Assembly: GCA_013399855.1 (NCBI GenBank) | Contig: VXAY01000768.1 | Span: 1-64,000, forward strand | Direction: 5' to 3' | DNA: 64,000 nt | Origin: Oxyruncus cristatus | Taxonomy: Eukaryota > Chordata > Aves > Passeriformes > Cotingidae | Shown here: positions 39,801-51,093 of the stretch, piece after piece | Numbering within the stretch: the first letter of the stretch is position 1 | How the letters are laid out: every line of letters starts with the position of its first letter | Position numbers and translations under genes: made by a program | The notes under the pieces: generated by a model | Database searches by the model: none | Seen by the model: only the letters and a program-made list of their open reading frames with translations | Told to the model about the DNA's origin: nothing

Positions 39801-41119
39801 TAGATAATGCAGATCTGAAACATATAATAATAATAAAGAGAGTGAATAATGGTTTACTGGTAGATTTATTTTGGGATTCAGTAACATTACCATCTTATCC
39901 ATCTTATTTAAATATTACATTTCCTAGTTTTTCCAAAATGCTTTGATGTAGAAAGCCTCCTTTTTTCTTATTGACAATGCTTTACATATAAAAAACCCAA
40001 ACTGATATATATGCCATCTGGATAATGAAACTATTAAATTTAGCAATCCTCTCCTATTAAATCATCTTGAGTTTGGTTTTAAAATTCATAGCTTATTTGA
40101 AGAAAATTATTAGCATCCTAGTAATATCAGATTTGATGGGGCACTGATTTGCTATTCAGATTCATAACATTTAATATCACATTCAACAAGACCACAAGCT
40201 AATAAATATTACATAAATAAATTACTCTGATTTTCATCACATCTTCTTAAAGCAAATAGATAAGATGAGTGATAAGGGAAAAAAACTCAAAAGTAATTTC
40301 ATCACAGTAAGTATGTAAAAATTTGACTTCTTTTTCTGGTCAATATCTCAAGCTTTCAAACCTCTTAAGTTTACAATAACCAGGATGGCCTTTTTATGTA
40401 AGACCCTGATGGATGAGTTCTGAGCTGGAATTTTCTTGAAGGAGTCTGTTGCACATAGCTTGGTTTTATACAACTAATTCTTACTTTATTTTAGATTTAA
40501 GTTTTTTGGTTTGTTTTTTTTTTTTAGGCAAAACCAGGGTCCAAATTGATGCTTATTTTGGTGGTACAGCTATAAAGATTCTTTTCAAACAACAATTTTC
40601 AGGTTTACATTTTTGCCCCTCAGCTCAATGTCAGTTAAAATTTCAAGCACAGGATATAAAGCAGCTATAAAAACACTGAATAGTGACTAACACACACACC
40701 AAAAAAAAGATAACAGGGAACATCAACATACTAGACTAAGCAACATTATGCCCTTGTAACTATCACCTTTCTAAGACATGCAAGCAGTCTGCAATGAGAT
40801 GAGGAAAGGGCTACTTCCCCCCGTACCCGAAACAACTCCTTGGCACTGCCTAGTCACCACTTTCCAACCGCCAGAAAACAGAAATTATCTTACCAGAGGA
40901 ATAACTGCTATGAGGTCGTGATAAAAGAACCAATCTGCCCTGCTGCCCCACAGAGCAGGAGATAAATCTTGTGCTTATATCTAGATCTGCAAGTAATATA
41001 TTACTTAAGAAAAGGAAACTCTTAGTAATAACTTTAAATGAAATTTGCTGTCCCTTCCTTTGATCCCAGTTGTAAATGCAAGCTGATGGTATCATTCTCA
41101 CCTTTAACCCCTTCTTTAA

Positions 41120-41577
41120 AGGCAAATGTATGTTATCAGATGTGTTAACCAGATGTTGTTTAATGTTTATGGAAAGCTTTGTATTTTATGTCCTGCTTGG
41201 CAATTGTTTAAGACCTGGTGTGGGAGCTGCAGATCACATCTTACTTGGCAATATTGTGTTCTGGGAGTACTAAACTGAACTTTGCTTGAAACTGAGTATG
41301 GGGCAGCTCCCCAAACAACCACTAGAGATGCCCAAAGAGGCCCACGCAGGTGCAGTAAGAATTGTATAGGGTTGTGGAAGCTGACTGACTATGCATTGGA
41401 GAAGCGGGCTTATGTAAACTTTAGTGTATAAGTTATTTTGCTTTTTCCTTCCTGGTATCCTTGATTTGTGGAAAAACTGCCACCTTGCATCCTGTGCAGA
41501 ATAAAAAAAAAAGCAATGTCTCCTTTCTAAACCTGACCCTTTGTCCATGTTTAGAGAGTTACCAAAATTCACCAACA
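41120..41577 (+). mobile_element. Probable ERV LTR (solo or partial)
   Basis: The right half has LTR R-U5 organisation. A TATA-like GTGTATAAGTTA (about 41425-41436) is followed by CCTTGATTTGTGG, GCATCCTGTGCAGAATAAA with a poly(A) signal near 41500, then a ~70-nt U5 with CTTTCTAAACC, ending ...CACCAACA (41577). This order resembles avian ERVL-type LTRs. The left end was not fixed: no TG start with a duplication matching the right flank (TTGGG) was found. The start is therefore approximate and 40700-41119 may also be LTR. Open frames here have no coding meaning. Confidence 0.6.
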
Positions 41578-44500
41578 TTGGGATAAGGCTATACTACAAA
41601 CTACCATGAATTTGCCATCAAGCTTCACTCTCCCCTATTCTGTCACAGGTTCAAGACCTACTGCAATTCTTTGAAACTTTTAATGAAAAAAAAAAAAAGA
41701 ACAAATTTCTTGTTCTGGAATTATTTTGCTACTGTAAGAATTTGCAATGTTCAATCACGGTAATATCTTGAAGGGTAGTACTATTAAAAACTGTTACTAT
41801 CTCTTTCTCTAAAATGTGTTCAATTTTCTATCAATGAGGCTACTGAAGGGCACAATGAGAGGTTAAATGACTTTTGTAAGAAATGTACTTTTGAACACTT
41901 ATGAAAGCTTGGGTTTTGTCTAATCTAACCCAAAACTTCAGTGGTCTCCTGAGGTAAAATGGAACACTGCCCATTCAAGCCAGTGAAGCACCTGATTTCA
42001 AATTTTTTTCATATCCAAACACTAGAGTTATCTTTTCTGTAGGGAACAATTTGTTGAACAGCAATTTTTTCCTTATTTCTTGATGGTGATTCCAAGTAGA
42101 CCTCTCTTAGAACTAATCATACACATGCAATCCCTGCAGACTTATTACTTTCAATGGCAGGAGTAGTCATAGAAGAGATTATTATTTCTGAAGTTTTTTA
42201 GATAATCTGTCATGTAATTTGAGCCACATAAATTTTGTCCAAAATTCTGTAGAGAAGTTCTGTAAGCTCTGCTTGTGATACAGGATGACAAGATGCTCAA
42301 ACCAATAATGAAAACCAACAAAGATCAGGGCAGAAGAAATATTCCTGAGGGAAATTTACTAGCTTGAATTGCAGCAACTGTGATCTTAAGCATCAAAGTG
42401 TTTAACAGAGTGTGTGACTCAGCCTTGAGCACCTAAATTCTATGGGCCTTTTTGTGGATCTGAGCCAACATAATTAAGAATTCTAACTGATCCCACACAG
42501 CAGTTCCAATGAATTTTAACTTTCATTTTCAGCTCTCTAACCACGTACAAAGTAATGGACCCAAGAGAAAGATATAAATTCTTGTATTTCAGGCCAGACT
42601 GACCTCTAACTGTCAAGAGTTGGGAGGAAATTTTGTCTGGAAATGCTATGTCTTAATTGTCTCTTGCAGGGTTTCTTGAACTTTACTGTGAAGCACTAGC
42701 CAGCACAAATTAGTAGTTTGATTCAGAAGAGCATTGCCTGTGCCAAATTCTGTGGGTTCTAGCTACTATAAAAACCTTGCACCTAACTTTCAGCTGCCTG
42801 AGTCTGAATTTTTTTTTAAAAAAGTTACATTTAAAATATTTTTAATAATCAAGGAATAGTATGAAATAAAGTGCTTTTCTACTATGAATTTCCTAATGAA
42901 TTTTAGAAGTGAGAGGGTTTTTTTTTATTATTATAATGTTCATTAAACAATTCCTTCACTATTACCTTATTATTCTACATTTTTAAAAAAATTAATATAA
43001 AGTCAGATTTTACCATATTCCTTGCTTATATACAGTTGCTCTGTGGTACTGCAGTGTGATAGGGAAAACCACATCCAAACACAAAATTTCGGCAGGGACT
43101 CAAGTAATTTTCCTCAATTTAGAGGAGTTTCTCACTTATGACTGTAGCACATCATGAGTAGCATGCAATTTATAACATTTATTTTGTATTAGCTTTTACA
43201 ATTGGAAGATATTAAAGATTTTTAAGATTTAATGCAGCATAAATACTGATACCTTAAATGTTTTAGTTTTGGGTTTTTTGAACAATGATACTTTTAAAAT
43301 ATGTTTTGAAAAAATATTAATGTACAAACTAGAACTACCAAAGAGCTAGGCATCTAAATGTACTGTGGAGGGAACACCAAACTTTAATCAGTATAGCTTG
43401 TCCACGAATCTTTGTCTGATTCTATTAATTGTGCAGGATCTACAAAGGTAACAAAGTTTGATTGTTAAAATGTAATAGGATAACAAGCAGTATTTCAAAT
43501 ACAAGAGTCCTGGATCAAGCATTATTACTTTCCAACAAGATTAACTGGGTAACCACTACTGATCTGTACAGTGCTTCTACTAGCCAACATTTAGGAAATA
43601 CTAATACTGATTTATTTCAGATTAATTTTAGTTATTTTAGTATTGGTAATATAATAGTGGTTTAGTTCTTTGCAAATATTCATAGATCAGAAACAATAAC
43701 ACTTATTGGAGTGGTGAATTGAGTGTTGTTACCTAGTCATTCTTTAGGGCTTAGTTCTACCAAAATCTCTCTGTACACTTCATTATTGCTGGTTTCTTGT
43801 GCGCATGTTGGAGTTTTGAGACACTAGAATACAAGCACTAAAGGACTGGAAGAAGAATGCTTTGCCAGTTTGAGCTGTCATTGTCTTTCCTTTATATCCC
43901 TTAATTCCTATGAGAACATTAGACTAAAAGACAAAGTAGCTAGACAGGAGAAGGTAGTTAAAAACATGAAAATTTGACTTGCATATGGATTCAGGTAAGT
44001 CCTGAGCAGGTTACATAAGTGCTGAAATAATGGAGTGAATTCTATCTTTCAATTACATGAAAAGTCCAATTTCTCAGCAATGAAGAATGGAGCTAGCCAA
44101 ACCTTTTTTTTTTTTTTTTCTCCCTTTCTTTTTTAATTTTTGTCTTCCTAAAGCAAGAAAGAAATTGTTCTATAAACAGACAGAACAAATAGACATTTGG
44201 GAAAATTTTGTTATGTGCCATGATCACTTTGACAAATGATTACAAAAACTCCATGGGAAAAACAACCTTCTGAATTTTTGCTCTTCCCTCTCCTAAATTA
44301 CTTGGAAGTGTTAAAAAGCAGTCAAAGGAAAAAATCAAAAGAACAAAAGTACACAGGTTTGACTGCAAACAATATCAAAAGCTTCTCATCTAGTTTTATC
44401 TTTTTTTATTCCATAAAAAGGCACATTTGCTGGCTTTTAATTCAGATCCTAATCAATACCTTTATGTTTTTAACAGAGTCAATTCTATTATCTTCATACC

Positions 44501-45463
44501 ACCCCAGAATTACTTGTGAAAGCAACTTGCATAAAAACAAGTTTCTTGTTAATAGGTTTTAAGTCTACCTTTAGGCAACACCAGTAAGACATAATTCCTC
44601 AAGAGTTATCTGCTTCTTTTCAGGGGCACATTCTCTCCTGATACTCAGACATTCAAAACACTGTTGAAACACTGTGGGGGTACAGAGTTGTTTCTACTTA
44701 AGCATGTAAGTCTGGTACTCTATCTAGATTTCCATCCTATAGATAATGGATAGCTACCACACCTGTTAGCAATTAAACAACCAAAATATTGCTTTTCTGA
44801 ATGATAGTTCAAAATAGTGGCTCCTCCGTACTCTTTCAGTTGTGCAGATATTTTAAAGAAATACTGATATGTAATCTGGCCTTAAATATATATTCCAAAC
44901 AAGAACTGATCCCTTAATGTTGTTGATAAAAAGGAAATAAGCTAGCAATAAGCAGATGTGAAATTCACAGCTGTTTAATGCTATTTAATACAATAAAATG
45001 GAGTTTCAGTAACACTGGATCTGCCAGGGAGAAAACATTTTCAAACTTCACAAGATTGAAAGCATTGGAAGGAGCAAGAAATTATTTTAGTTTGTCCATA
45101 TCTTGCGTTAGCAATACATCCATTGTACGATTTAATTACAGTTTACCCTATGGTTATAATAGACATAAAGAAACTTGGGGGGAAAAGCTTTGGGGAAAAT
45201 GACATATGTCATTGTATATAAGGAATATCTCTTATATGGGAATCACTGAAGAGTCCTGCTCTATTTAGCTTTTGAAAAAAACAGGTTAATATTTGTAAGA
45301 TGTTACAGGAATGGTTCGAAGGATGATGAAATTGAAACCAAAACACCTTCGGAAGCTCAAAAAACCAATATTTGTTACAAAGAGGTGGCCAACAAAACAA
45401 GAAAATGGTAGACAGAAAAGAGAAAGGAAAATAAGCCCTCAGTAAACCCCACAAACACACAGG
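41578..45463. other. Anonymous AT-rich DNA without a supported gene
   Basis: No gene is seen. Frames at 43462-43665, 44236-44562 (108 codons) and 44978-45202 are AT-rich and lack motifs. There is a long T run at 44104-44120. Confidence 0.55.
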
Positions 45464-46012
45464 TGTAACTTACGAGGTTATCTTACCAACTCCGAATATT
45501 AAGGATTCTCTACAGCAGCTGCGTCCTCAGAGTGTCCGGCTCACACACAGAGGGCATCCCCGCAAAAGGCAACGTGGTCCTTCGTGTGAAGCGTGAGCCC
45601 CCCGAGCATGAGCCAGCTGGTTTTTATCCAATTTGCCAGTGACATCTACCTGGGCAGGTGTGGACAGCACTGCCCAGCCAGAGGCCCTCGGTCCCTCCCC
45701 CCGTTATGTCAGTGGTGCCCCTTCTGCGCACGCGTGTGGACACCAGAATTCCCCCACGCCTGCGTGATGCACCTTGGAGGGTCTTCCCTTAATCGGTCTG
45801 GGGGTTTACTTCATCCTCCTCCTCTTCACTTTCTCCTTCAAATGCCCTTGGAAGGCCATCAGCCAATAGTGAGAGACCAATTAATTTTAGTTTATACAAA
45901 GTGTTGCTTTCAAGGACGAAGTTTTCATTTATCAGGCCTTGTTTTCCCATATCTTGGCAGGAAAAGTACAAACCACAGGTGGATGGGCCAAACATAGATT
46001 AACAACAGCAGC
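45464..46012 (-). promoter_or_regulatory. CpG-rich block with TATA-like box; LTR or promoter
   Basis: This is a GC-rich island in AT-rich DNA with many CpGs (GCGCACGCGTG at about 45725-45735). On the minus strand a TATA-like TGGATAAAAA lies at 45621-45630. Downstream, the site GTTGGTAAGA (45481-45490) looks like a splice donor, so a start near 45597 would give a ~110-nt first exon. Two CCAAT boxes occur on the plus strand near 45867-45881. The left edge TGTAAC (45464), read on the minus strand as ...GTTACA, could be an LTR end. I saw no AATAAA in the minus U5-like part and no target-site duplication. It may be a young LTR or the promoter of an unannotated non-coding transcript. Frames 45593-45997 and 45789-45995 are not supported as genes. 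Confidence 0.4.
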
Positions 46013-46084
46013 GTCTAATTAAGCACGGATATATAAGGAAAGTAGAGACCACTAAAAATTTCATAAACATCCATTAAATCAGGG

Positions 46085-46430
46085 GTGGTGCAGAGAACAC
46101 AAATAGGAAATGACAATTTAAATCTTGAGTTGTTAAAAAAAAAAATAAATTACACCAATAGAAGTCAAAAATTAAAAAATCTGCAACAAGATAAAACTGT
46201 TTTTTTCTTTTCATATGCTCAGGATTTATGGAACCAATTGCCGAAGGATGTGGTAGGACCAGATGATAGAAATGTGTTAAAAAGGATATCAGACACATCT
46301 CAAGGATAGGATCTTTGGTTCTGAGGCAATCTATAGCTTAGATAGTCAGTAAATGGATGAATTCTGGAACCTAGGAAGTTCCTAAGAAACCATCAGATCA
46401 ATGCTTGCCATGAATCTATCTTTTCTAAAA
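46085..46430 (+). mobile_element. Old CR1-like LINE 3' remnant
   Basis: The decayed reading of 46085-46309 passes through DLWNQLPKDVVGPDDRNVLK. This matches the C-terminal region of CR1/L3-type reverse transcriptases, where a phrase of the form 'W N x L P x V V' is typical. No clean tail repeat follows, as expected of an ancient copy. The limits are approximate. The family is inferred from this one segment. Confidence 0.55.
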
Positions 46431-47699
46431 ATATGCAGGGTGATGATGAAGACTGACTTCTGATCTGATTCACAAGGAAAGGAAGTAAAGTTTGATCACT
46501 TACATTGGTAGAAAAAGCAAACTCCCTGGAAATAGTTTTTCCATTCTATAGTCACTGTAAATTACAACAGATACAAAGTGTAGGGAAAGGACAAAGATAA
46601 GAACGGGATCACAGCTCTGTTTTTCAACACAGCAATTTCTGTTTTTCTTATGCTAATTGTTATGTCTCCCAAATTCCCAGATTATTAATTTTCTGTCTAA
46701 TTAGTTTGCAGTAAATATTCTTCATTATGTTGTTTTTGCTAATCATAATTATGTTGAGAAATTGTGACATTAACATTCTCTTGTTGTATTAGTAATACGT
46801 TGATCATCAGAATGTATTAATATGTTTATACCCATCTAGTTCCAGATCTATATAAAATATAGATAGATATAATCAAAGCCTATTTTTCTCTTTTATTAAG
46901 TTTCCTGGGTCATTTTTGTTTCAAAGGCTATTATTTAGAATGAAATAATATGTTTCTTTACCAAGAGTCATCACAATTCCAATGACCACTAGAAAACTTG
47001 AACACTAATCCTGCACAGTACTTCCACATGAAAAACATCAAAACACGAAAACAATTTCAGAGTCCAAAATTGAAATTAAAGTTGGGAATCACACCCCAAA
47101 AATTTGAACTGCTGTTTGGTAAACCAAACAGTGGCAGAAAAAGGTCAGTAACAATTGATTGCAATGGAGCTGCTCAAGTGAATACAGATTATCTGACGGA
47201 AAAGGTGATACAGGCTTAGATTCTAAGTCATTAACACAAAAACCTGTAACAGGAATGGGTATACTGAGAATTCTTTCGTTGTCGTGATACCAAAGGCACG
47301 CCTTAAACTCAGGTTTATTAATTAACCCCCCCCCAAAATAAACAAAGCTTTAACATTCAGATAACAAACATCACAAACTTCCACTCAGTTACTTGTAAAG
47401 GAACTGCATCAATCTGTTTTATTACTCAGAATACCCAGTCATTAGCAAGATTAGCAAACAGTTGTTTGCACCAGGTTTATAGAGGTGACACGTGACAATA
47501 TTCCTATCCAAACACGTTACATGTTTTATTTTCCTCACCTTTTCATCCTTTTCCTTTTAATACTTGCACAAGATTAAGAAAAGTGGGAACTTCTATGCCT
47601 TTGCAAAGCCTCTTCCATATGGCATATGGCCTCTTTCATATACGGCAATGAAAGACTGAGACATCATTATAAAATTCCGTGCTTCTTCTAACACTCTGT
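46431..47699. other. Anonymous DNA, possibly including the left part of LTR B
   Basis: No gene is seen. A tight hairpin CTGTTTGGT-AA-ACCAAACAG lies at 47112-47131 and a run of nine C near 47326-47334. The frame 46998-47219 (73 codons) crosses the hairpin and shows no motif. The left end of LTR copy B could lie anywhere from about 47280. Confidence 0.5.
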
Positions 47700-48342
47700 A
47701 AGAGATGCAGCCGGTTCCAGCGGCTCCAGCGGCCCCAGCGCAGGGCACGGCTGAGCCCCTCAGCCATGAATGGGCAGGCGAGAGCCCCGGGGAAAGCTTG
47801 GGCAAGGGAGGGCAAAACACTGCCCGGCAGCCAGGGCTGAGGGAGGGGAACCGGGTGAGAAACAGCCCTGCGAGCCCGAGGGCAGAGCGGGAGGAAGGCA
47901 GGAGTTAAGGAGGGGCTCTGGCAGGGATGGCCCTGTGGCCCTGGAGAGATCCTGGTAGGGGAAGTCCCTGGGAATGTTCCAGGCTGGAGAAGTTCAAAGC
48001 ATGAGGAGGAAGGAGTGGCAGAGAGGAGCTGTTCTGGACTGACTGCAGCCATTGATTCCCCATCTCTCTGCACTGTTGGGGTAAGGAGGTGGAGAAATCA
48101 GGAGAGAAGGAGCAAAGCTGGGCCTGAAATGAGGAGGGTGTTTTCATATTTGCCTTTGCTTCTCACCATGCTTCTCCCTTTTAATTGACAAATGCATTTT
48201 CCCTGAGTTGAATCTGTTTTGCCCATGTTGGTGACTATCTTGACCCATGAGCTTTTTTACTTCATTTTCTTGCCTGGCCAGTTGAGGAGGGGGAGTGAGA
48301 TAGCAGTTGGGTGGCATGCGGCAGCCAGCCCAGGGTAACACA
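47700..48342 (+). mobile_element. ERV LTR, copy B of a three-copy family
   Basis: The GC-rich U3 part (47728-47895) is nearly the same as copy C at 62350-62517. A long shared run includes GGGAGGGCAAAACACTGCCC. It continues through CTGGGAATGTTCCAGGCTGG, then CATATTTGCCTTTGCTTCTCACCATG, a degraded poly(A) region, and a U5 with GAATCTGTTTTGCCCATG and CTTGACCCATGAGC, to about ...GTAACACA. Between the two GC-rich parts B carries roughly 110 nt that C lacks (about 47985-48140). The left boundary is uncertain. Overlapping frames on both strands (47593-48147) are LTR artefacts. Confidence 0.75.
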
Positions 48343-48723
48343 AAGCAGAGCTAACCATGTAACTAATAACTTGTGGAAATCCAGAACAAATTCCAAAGCT
48401 TTCAGTGCTCAGTCATTTAAAACTATCCTCTTTATAAGAAAAAGAGGTACTCAAAAGTGCTGTCACAGCCACACAAGGGCTATACAGGGAGACTGTATTT
48501 ACAAATAGCACCTCAAAAGACATCTATAAAATAGCCTTTATTGTCTATCTGACAGTCTAAGATCTTCACTTTAAAAAAAAGTTCAGTTTTAAAGTTAATG
48601 ATTAGCTTCAGCTAATCAGTAAACATACCCAGCTTTTGAACAGAAACATGATTTCTCTTCAGTTTATTTTTCTAGTAGCTTAACAAGGAAACAAGATCAT
48701 TTCCATGCCAAAAAATACATTAG
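48343..48723. other. Anonymous spacer between LTR B and a CR1
   Basis: No gene or repeat was recognised. The short frame 48311-48508 begins inside the LTR and has no motif. Confidence 0.5.
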
Positions 48724-49536
48724 GTAAGGAAATTTCCAAGAAGGGAAAATGCCGGATTCTACACCTGAGTTGGGGTAACCATGGATGTTCACACAGACTG
48801 GGGAATGAGGTGTTGGAAAGCAGTGCCAAAGAAAGGGACCTGGGAGTCCTGATCTATGGCAAGTTGAATATGAGCGCAAGTTGAATATGCAGTACCCTGG
48901 TAGCCAGGAGGGCCAACCGTGTCCCGGGGGGCATCAGGCAAAGCATCACCAGATGGTCGAGAGAGGGGATTGCCCCACTCTGCTCTGCACTGGTGCGACC
49001 TCACCTTGAATATTGTGTGCAGTTTTGGGGGCCACAATATAAGAAAGATATTAAGCCATTGGAAAGTGTCCAAAGGAGGGAAATGGAGATGGTGAAGGGC
49101 CTTGAGGGGAAGCCATATAAGGAGTGGCTGAGGTGACTTAGTCTGTTCAGCCTGAAGAAGATTCATTGCAGTCTACAACTTACTCATAAGGGGAAGAGGA
49201 GGGGCAGAGGAGAGGCAGAGGAGGGGCAGGCACTGATCACTTCTCTGTGGTGACCAGTGACAGGACTTGAGGGGACGGCCTAAAGCTGTGTCAGGGGAAC
49301 TGTAGGTTGGACATTAGAAAGAGGTTCTTCATCCAAAGGGTGTTTGGGCACTTAAACAGACTCCCCAGGGAAGTGGTCACAGCACCAAGCCTGACAGAGT
49401 TCAAGAAGCATTTGGACAATACTCTGAGGCACATGGTGTAACTCTTGGGGATGGTCCTGTGTAGGGCTAAGATTTGGACTCGATGATCCTTGTGGGTCCC
49501 TTCCAACTTGGCATATCTCATGATTCTGTGATTCTT
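48724..49536 (+). mobile_element. CR1 LINE, 3' part with decayed ORF2 end
   Basis: This is a longer CR1 copy. The left part reads, with stops and frameshifts, like the C-terminal domain of the CR1 ORF2 reverse transcriptase (48770-49160), including a region near 48985-49050 that encodes the 'YSALVRPHLEYCVQFW'-like phrase in altered form. It is followed by a purine-rich insert of AGGGGCAGAGG units (about 49196-49230). The 3' UTR then runs through GGTTCTTCATCCAAAGGGTG and TTTGGACTCGATGATCCTTG to the tail GATTCTGTGATTCTT at 49522-49536. It is 5'-truncated and not functional. Minus frames 48697-49166 and 49291-49521 are antisense shadows. Confidence 0.93.
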
Positions 49537-49742
49537 TAAAATGGAATTGTCTCCAGGAGCACCACTAGAGTTTGGATCAGCACCTCGTCTTTGATTTGTG
49601 AAAGACTAATCTATTTGCAAGAACTAAACTGAGGTATGGATATAATAGTTCCACCAGATGTGTAAGATAAAAGAGACCCTCCATACAGTTATTATGAAAT
49701 AATTTTGCTTTACAAAGTATTCTGCTAAGAACTGTGAAGACA

Positions 49743-50752
49743 TGTTGTCTCAGTTTAATGAGACAGAAGTGTTTTGCTAAGGAGGATGAGTTATGAGGAA
49801 GACCAAAACTCCTCCCTCTAAGCAATTGTAAATCTGAAATTAAGAGGCTTCAATTGAGAAAGTGTGGAGAAAGGAAAAATAACAGCCCTTTATTAAAGGA
49901 TATATGTGTATTGGCAGAACAACAAAAGAACACAAAACAAAACCCCAACAAAATAATAATCCTGTACCCAAAAATCCCTTTCAATGAAAAGTAAACAGTT
50001 CGGTTTGTGCCTTTTGGTGCAATTCTAACCGCAGTCAGCAGGGGACGCTGTTGGGTCACTGGAGGTGCAGAGCCTGCCGTGCTTGGTGTCGGGTGAGAGG
50101 GGGCGTTGTTGGGCTCTGGCAGTCACCACGTGGGTGCCCCGGGTGTGCTGGTGTAGCTGAAATGGAGCCCTTCCCATCCTCTCTTGGGGAAGGGGAAAAG
50201 GAGAAAGAAGGGTTCTTCCCAAAGGGGACTCACGCTGTCTGCAGCTGGCAGTGTGACTTCTCCTTCCTTTGCCAGCTTGCATAAAAACCACTGGTAAAAA
50301 CACGGGAGCAAGGAAGGGAAAGAAATAATTTTCTTCCCAAATAGTTCCTCTCTGATGAAATCCAACAGGTCCGTGTGTGGCGGGCAGAAACAGGGTGCAG
50401 ACAAACCAGGGCCAGAAAAAAAAAGAAAACAAACCAGTCAGGGTTTGTTCTCAGCGGCCAGGCTGAGAACAAAGCAGCCTCCAAGCTTTTCCAACCCACA
50501 CCTTGTCTCAGTTCAGGCAACAACGAAGTGTGTGCTCTTCCCCAGGAGAGGGAAAAGAAAACAAAAAAACCCCAACTTCTCGCCCCTCCCCACAGACTTT
50601 CCAGGGCCATCAGCCTGGAATGTCAAATCTGCTGGCAAGTTCTTTTGTGTTGGTCAAATACCCAAGGCAAAAACAGCCTGCCCATTCAACATCCCCTCCA
50701 CACAGTGGGGCAGGGGGAAGGGAAAAATTCCCTACTTAGTTTTTTTAGAACA
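49743..50752 (-). mobile_element. ERV LTR, reverse orientation
   Basis: Read on the minus strand, the LTR would end ...GAGACAACA at 49743. It has a poly(A) signal AATAAA (complement at 49889-49894) about 150 nt before that end, and a GC-rich U3 to the right (50030-50730). The plus-strand left edge TGTTGTCTCAG supports a terminal TG/CA. The right end is uncertain. One choice is AGAACA at 50752, where composition changes, but no matching duplication is found there. Another is 51087, because AAGACA occurs both just left of the element (49737-49742) and at 51088-51093 after a CA; that would make a 1345-bp LTR with a 6-bp duplication. Many overlapping frames (up to 190 codons, 50375-50947) are LTR artefacts. 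Confidence 0.72.
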
Positions 50753-51093
50753 AGTGAATCTTTGACACATGTATCAGCAGAGTATTCTTCTTTCACACAT
50801 TATTCTACATTAGGAGAAAAGATTAACCCTTGGCTCAAATGTCCTCAGAGGGTTGGGAGCTACTTGACTGCAAAGATATCTGGAATCCTCTACTTGACTT
50901 TTCTCCTTGTGCCAGTTTTGAGCCTTCCCCTCCTGCAGCTTTGCTGAGGGACCTTCTTCTAGTTTTCATGAGGTCTGCTGGTATTTTTCCTCTTGACAGT
51001 TACATTAGTTCTCCACATTTTCTATAATGAAAGGTGAACAAGGTCTGTTTTGATTTCTTTCTAGGGCTAGGGTCCTGTAAGATGCCAAAGACA

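Larger units (their letters stand above)
35061..41119. other. Anonymous DNA without a supported gene
   Basis: No gene is supported. The largest frame, 37482-38003 (173 codons, plus), is rich in Cys, His, Ser and Leu and has no domain I recognise. A 22-bp tandem duplication is at 36699-36742 and an (AAAC)n tract at 36806-36840. The stretch 40700-41119 is somewhat more GC-rich and may belong to the LTR that follows. Confidence 0.5.

Noticed and set aside
47112..47131. Tight inverted repeat considered as a terminator-like or small-RNA hairpin
   Set aside because: A 9-bp stem with a 2-nt loop in anonymous DNA has no adjoining transcript and is plausible by chance.
48789..49166. 125-codon minus-strand frame
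   Set aside because: It is antisense to the CR1 copy at 48724-49536.
49196..49230. Purine-rich AGGGGCAGAGG repeats considered as an independent satellite
   Set aside because: The units are few and lie inside the CR1 copy.
50375..50947. 190-codon open frame, the longest in the window
   Set aside because: It runs antisense through the U3 of the reverse LTR and out into the flank, overlaps four other frames, and has low-complexity Lys/Pro stretches.
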